In this document: one piece after another, positions 58,992 to 64,000 of the stretch
Layout of the letters: every line of letters starts with the position of its first letter
Position numbering within the stretch: the stretch's first letter is position 1
From: Raphanus sativus
Lineage: Eukaryota > Streptophyta > Magnoliopsida > Brassicales > Brassicaceae
Assembly (NCBI RefSeq): GCF_000801105.2
Contig: NC_079515.1
Coordinates: 33,441,407-33,505,406 of the forward strand
Length of the DNA stretch: 64,000 nt
Reading direction: 5' to 3'
Notes under the pieces: model-generated
Seen by the model: only the letters and a program-made list of their open reading frames with translations
Databases searched by the model: none
Told to the model about the DNA's origin: nothing
Translations under genes and position numbers: made by a program

Positions 58992-60172
58992 TATTATGTT
59001 GACAAGAATTGTATTAATACATCATCTAAAACAATTATTTGCAAAAAAAAATAACAAACAAAAATCATACATCAAACCCAATCTTTCTCTTCTTTCTGGT
59101 GACTCACGTTGTTAGAGAAATGATTGAAGAATTTTCTGGGTCTGCATCTAGCTTTTTGGGTTCGAGACCAGAAAGATGAAGATGATTTTTTTTTTCCAAA
59201 AATCGTACAATTAGTATAACTAGTACAACTTGTAAACATATCATTCCAAATCAAATATTATTAAAAATATACTATTTATATATTTGACATATGCCGGCGA
59301 GGGAGACTAGACCAGTATGTCTTATTAGTTCTACATCATTCTTTTTTCTAGCATCTTCATATGCTGAAAACAATAAATAAAGTAATTTATACATCTCATA
59401 GTTAAGTGATGCCATTTCATAATTTCTCAAAGCCTTGTCATCTTTTTTTGGTGAGAATAAATATGATGATGACATATAAGAAAATTACTTCTCTGTATAT
59501 GGGATACTCAATCTATTTATACTAGTTATACTCTTTTTAGTTGTACTAATTGTACTAATTCGAGTTGTACAAGTTAAACTAGTTATATTAGTATGAGTTG
59601 TACTAGTTATACTAATTGGAGTTGTACTAGATGTACTAGTAATATTTTGCGTCCTTCATTATCTTGAATATTGTATGTAAAAGATGAAATTTGATGTCAG
59701 ATAAGATATAATTGATTAAATATTATTATGGATTGATCGATTTGAGATATTAAAGAGAAAATTAATGGATAGTTGAAGAATTTTTTTGATTTTATCTTAC
59801 GGTGAAAGAACTATGAATGGAGAAGAAAATGGGAAGAAGAAGAAAAATGGGTCGGGTTTTGGGCATGGGTCCGGATCGGGTTTCAGGTCTGGATTCGGAT
59901 CGGATATTGGATAGGATAGTAGTGGCATAAGTTAGTAAATATGTTATGTTCTTAGGTTTTTTAGTTATTTTACTTAAATTTCTATTTAAATTTAAATGTA
60001 AATTAAAATAAAAAATGATAGGTCTAATTGAGATTTTTTGGAAACCATGGGGATCCATATCAGCATTTGATCCGGTTTCCACTAACGATGTCGCTTTTTC
60101 ACTATTGTTTTTTTTTTGCGTCTTTGCTTTCTGGGATCCATATCAGCATTTGAGGAGAATTACATTTAAAAC
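58992..60172. other. Intergenic with degenerate TACTAGT-type repeats
   Basis: 59518-59645 is built from variants of GTTGTACTAGTTATACTA. 59810-59910 has a GGGTCGGG/GGATCGGG-rich patch like the CCGAA repeats in reverse. GGATCCATATCAGCATTTGA occurs at about 60050 and 60135. No gene. Confidence 0.5.
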
Positions 60173-63100
60173 GTGCTTATATAAAGAACAAAACTTACCT
60201 TCACCCCCTAAGATGAATCTCTACCACTAGTAGAAAAGTGTGAAATAGACACGAAAATTTTAGTGACTATGGTTGGTTTTTCGTGACTATAGGGCAACAT
60301 AGTCACGGTTAGTCACGAAAAAAAGACGTGTGTATACGATCGTGACCAAAATTAACCGTGACAAATTGTGACCAATATAGACACGATGGCGACACGATTA
60401 AAAGCATGACTAAAATGGTCACGAAAACAACACAAAGCAAACATGGCTAATTTAGTCACGATATCTCGTGTCTAAAACGTGACTATTACCAAAAAAAAAG
60501 TAAAAAAAAATATTAATTAAATTACAAAATATTTAGAAAAAACTAAATTTATATATACTGTAAATTACATATATTTACAAGCACATACATACATAAATAC
60601 AAAAATATATAGATTATCGGCTTCCACCGGCTCCGACCAACCGTTCCGGCTCCACCACTGCTTCCGCCACCAGCTTCTCCACCGACACCTCCATCATCCT
60701 CTACACCTCCACCTGCTCTAGGTGCTATGGCTGAAGCGAGGACTAGATCTGGTGCTGGAGCCACTGTTCGATCTGCTCGGCAAGCGTCCTTCGCCATCAA
60801 ATTTCTTTTACTTCCTTTCCGTTATCATCTTCTGCCTCTTCCTTCACAATATGTCTTCATCTTCTTCGTGAACTTGCATCTGGAAAAGAAGAAACTTTAA
60901 TAAGAGGGTAGGTAAAAAGAAGGGTTTAAACAAAGTTAGTTAGCGGAGGTAGAGAACGAGGAGATGGAGATGAAGATGATGGTGACAGCGGCGGAGGTTA
61001 TGGTGATGGTGGTAGAGACGGCTTCGTTGGCGGAGGTAGTGAACGTTGAGATGAAGATGAAGATGATGGTGGCAGAGGCGAAAGTTAAGGTGATGGTGGT
61101 TGAGACAGATTTCGTATATGGAGTGATTTTGATTAAAGGTGAAGAAGAAGATGAGATACAACTGAAAGCCTAAGTTACAAAAAAAAAAAGAAGATGAGAT
61201 ACATAGACAGAGGATACGAAAGAAAGGTAGGAGGAGACAGAGGAAGAAACACACTTTTCACTTTGTGCATTCTTGGCCATTAGATTTTGTTAAATCGATG
61301 GCTGTGGTTAAAAGGAAGTGTGATCCTCGCACTTGCATCTTAGTGGTCACTTTTTGACCAATCACACTTTTGTAATTATTTTCTTATTCTGTTTTTTTTT
61401 TCTGTTTTAAAAATATTTGTGGTAAACTTTCTTATACAAAAATTAGTTTGAGAAAAAAAGATTCAAAGATTTAGATTTCACAATTTAAAATTTGAAATTT
61501 TAATTTGAAATTAAAATTTAGAATTTTAAAATTAAAATTTTGTGACTGATGTTTTGGATATACTAGTAAATGGAATTAAGGGTTTATGAAATAGGGATAG
61601 GGTTTAAGTTAGATTTGAAGTCAAAGATTTGAAAAATAGATTTATAACTTAAATTTAAAGGAAAAAACAATTTAAGGTTGAATATGTGTATATATTAATT
61701 ATTATATTTTATAATTAAAGTTAGTTTGAAGTTTAGAAGTTAGTTTTAATTTATACTTTAGGGTATGGAAGAGAAAAGAGTTTATAGGTTATATGTTTAA
61801 TGTTTTGGATTAAGATCTGAAAATTTAGATTTTTTATAAACATTAGAAATTAATTTTAAGTATATTATAATAACTGAAAAAATATTTTGAAAATTAAGGC
61901 TTAAGTATGTTAACCTAGGGCTTGGAGTGTATATATATATAGCATTTGAGTTTATAATTAGGTATATATAGTATTTGGACTTTAGATTTAAGATTTGAGT
62001 TTAGATTTTGAAAAAGAATAGATTATAAGTTTAGTTTTAAAGATCTGAGATTAAAATATGAAAAACTTGTGTTTTTAGGATTGTGTTAAAATTTTGTGGT
62101 TTAAAATTTTATTTAGGGTTTAGGGTATCATATAGTCACGAAATATTCATGACAAAATTGTGTCTATTTACAGTCACGCTTTCAAATGTGACTATTCCGT
62201 GACTTTTTAGTCACGTTTTTTCATTTCGTGACCATTTTGTGACTTTTTTAGTCACGTTTTCCATTTCGTGATAGTTTCATGACTAATGCAAAAATAGTCA
62301 CGATTTTCTGTGACCATTTCGTGTCTATATACATTTTTTCTACTAGTGTACATTCACCCACCAATAAGAATTAGTTAATTGAGATTTGATATCTCTTAAA
62401 AAAGGAAACCAAATAATAAGAATTTAATGAAATAAAATTATATTTTTAGATAAATAAAAAATAGTAGCAATTATAATTTTTTTTTTTAGTATTGATAAAT
62501 CCGTTAAAAATAGTAAACCCTAAACTCTAAATTCTAAATACTAAACCCTAAATTCTAAATACTAAACCCTAAACCCTTAGGGAAAGCCTGAACCCTTGGG
62601 CAAATCCTATACCCTAAATCGTTAATCTTAAACCCTAAACCCTTAATCATAAACCATAATATTAAGCCCTAAATTCTAAACACGAAACCCTAAACCCTAA
62701 ACCCTAAACTCTTTGACAAATATTAAATCATAGACTCTTAATCCTAAACCATAAACCATTTTGGAATTTAGGATTTAAGGTTTAGTATTAGAAGTTATGA
62801 TTTAGGGTTTAGGGATTAAGATTTAGTTTATGATTTAAGGTTTGGTTTAAATTTAAGGGTTTAGGGTATAAGATTTGCCCAAGGATTCAGGCTTTTCCTA
62901 AGGGTTTAGGGTTTAGTATTTAGAACTTAGGGTTTAGAGTTTATAATTTAGGGTTTAAGGTTTAGTATTTTCTGACGGATTTATCAATATTAAAAAGAAT
63001 GCATTTTTTTGATGATTGCTACTATTTTTTATTTATCTAAAAACATAATTTTATTTCATTAAATCATTATTACTTGGTTTCTTTTTTTAAAAGATATCAA

Positions 63101-63190
63101 ATCTCAATTAACTAATTCATATTGTGGGTGAATGTAGAGATTCAGCTTAGGAGGTAAACCTAATTTTTGTTCATAAAGAATCTAAGTCAT
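60173..63190. mobile_element. Foldback element with telomere-like core, split by a CACTA insertion
   Basis: Two long arms are inverted copies: left arm 60173-60224 plus 62352 to about 62740, right arm about 62750-63190. Matched landmarks (left, then reversed right) are CCCCTAAGATGAATCTCTAC / CTCCTAAGCTGAATCTCTAC, AATTAGTTAATTGAGATTTG in both, ATAAATAAAAAATAGTAGCA in both, GATAAATCCGT in both, and GCCTGAACCCTTGGGCAAAT / GCCTGAATCCTTGGGCAAAT. The inner arms are made of degenerate AAACCCTAAA. Without the CACTA insertion the element is near 890 bp. The outer ends are approximate and no target duplication was identified. Confidence 0.8.
60225..62348. mobile_element. Non-autonomous CACTA transposon nested in the foldback
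   Basis: 2,124 bp. Left end CACTAGTAGAAAA, right end TTTTTCTACTAGTG, a perfect 13-bp inverted repeat, followed inward by TAGACACGAAA in both. The 3-bp target duplication TAC is at 60222-60224 and 62349-62351. Subterminal zones are dense in TCACGA / AGTCACG / TCGTGAC on both strands. The inside holds low-complexity GATGATGGTGG-type DNA and AT-rich sequence, with no transposase. It belongs to another family than the element at 11316-13499 (different ends and subterminal motif). Confidence 0.92.
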
Positions 63191-63430
63191 AGGTTGATTC
63201 AAAATTGACCGCACAACTACCAATCACAAATTTAGCTATGTACTCAAAATAATAATAAAGAAATGTATAAACAATTGCGCGTGTGAAGAAGCCAAAACGA
63301 AGGGGACCATTATGATTTATGACATCTAACAAATTTGTAGTTAACTTGTTAAAAATGTGTTAAAAATGAGTACGTTTTGTTTCGAACATTTGATCAAAAA
63401 TTAGTTATTGCAAGTCACTTGCTCCATTAT
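63191..63430. other. Spacer, no gene seen
   Basis: AT-rich sequence between the foldback and the next CACTA-like segment. Confidence 0.4.
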
Positions 63431-64000
63431 GTTATTTCATATGTGCATGTAAGACGGTGGCTGGATGCGATGATGAAGTTCATGGAAGAACAGTGAGGAA
63501 CAGAAGATGAAGAAGACGGTACGAAGAAGAAGACGAAGGTGGATGTACGGCTGGATAGGTTAGTTAGTAAGTAGGTTTAATTTTGGTTTAGGTCTTTGGT
63601 TTAGTAATTTTCTATCTAGTTAGATTTACTTTTTAGTTTGTAAATCATATTTTTTAAACCAATTAATTATAAATAAATTTAAATAATAAAGAAATTTTAA
63701 ATATATAAATAAATTTAAATAAATAATTATATTTTTAATTTCTAAATAATTAAATAAAAATAATAAATAAATAAATTTAATGTAAATAATAACGAAATTA
63801 AACATCATTAAAAAATATATAATTGCATACAAAAAGTGCTATAATATATTACAATACGATAGCAGTACAAAAAGCCGCTATCAAATGTCCCTGATCTACC
63901 ATCACGAGCGATGATACAACATTTCGTAAACTGCTATCATATTGTTAAATAACGTTTTTCGTCCGCTAATAAAACTCATTTTTCTCATAGTACTATGAGA
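63431..64000. mobile_element. CACTA-like right end, cut by the window edge
   Basis: Sequence from 63840 repeats the GCTATC / CGATAGC subterminal motif of the 11316-13499 element, and 63450-63610 has the same GA-rich then GGTTTA-rich order as 12990-13140 there. It runs into TTTTTCTCATAGT, a CACTA-type end without the final G, followed at once by ACTATGAGA. The last 18 bases (63983-64000) are a perfect palindrome. The left boundary is not defined. Confidence 0.5.

Noticed and set aside
60549..61254. Gly-rich and Met/Val/Lys-rich frames on both strands
   Set aside because: Low-complexity filler of the nested CACTA element, no recognisable domain.
62515..62980. True interstitial telomere
   Set aside because: The AAACCCTAAA units are degenerate, mixed with other words, and arranged as the two arms of a foldback element.

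Overview
The window is nuclear plant DNA from a Brassicaceae species, most likely a Brassica or Raphanus type. The reasons are intron-rich genes with GT-AG junctions, AT-rich intergenic DNA, and proteins and gene order that match from memory the Arabidopsis thaliana AT5G63140-AT5G63400 segment, read here in descending order. The order is ADK1, an O-fucosyltransferase, a DUF7950-type protein, NDPK2, a NOI/RIN4-like protein, a five-finger CCCH protein, two X8 proteins, GET4, MRF1, a pectate lyase, BT1 and PAP29. Intergenic space is enlarged by transposons. No operons, CRISPR arrays or bacterial features are present.

Layout. 1-3639: 3' part of an adenylate kinase gene (its first exon lies before the window) and a complete O-fucosyltransferase gene. 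5176-9650: a 5'-truncated L1-type LINE on the minus strand with an uninterrupted ORF2. 11316-13499: a non-autonomous CACTA element, followed by a TIR-bounded segment (13548-14548) and repeat-rich DNA with a mosaic of inverted and direct repeats (16260-16725). 18656-18904: a Stowaway-like MITE just upstream of the DUF7950-type gene (19142-20032). 20544-21267: a frameshifted acidic/lysine-rich relic. 21430-26528: NDPK2, the NOI gene and the CCCH gene. 29908-31961: two diverged X8 genes. 32427-38331: GET4, a broken alpha/beta-hydrolase gene and MRF1. 39823-39963: a perfect 62-bp-arm hairpin. 41848-46591: pectate lyase and a BRAP2-type RING/ZnF-UBP E3 gene arranged tail to tail. 49715-51328: BT1. 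53668-53738: tRNA-Thr(UGU). 53963-58335: two PAP29-type phosphatase genes in tandem with a dead Ty1/copia fragment between them. 60173-63190: a foldback element split by a CACTA element; the uninterrupted arm serves as an internal empty-site control. The window ends inside a further CACTA-like end.

The genes are ordinary, separately transcribed plant loci: nucleotide metabolism (ADK1, NDPK2), cell-wall and surface proteins (O-FucT, X8, pectate lyase), proteostasis (GET4, BRAP2-type E3, BT1 adaptor), translation control (MRF1), defence-linked NOI, RNA binding (CCCH) and phosphate metabolism (PAP29). Splice sites were read by eye; each listed exon chain keeps one open frame across its junctions. 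I saw no convincing new multi-gene system. The most informative structures are the nested CACTA/foldback, the perfect hairpin and the gene relics.
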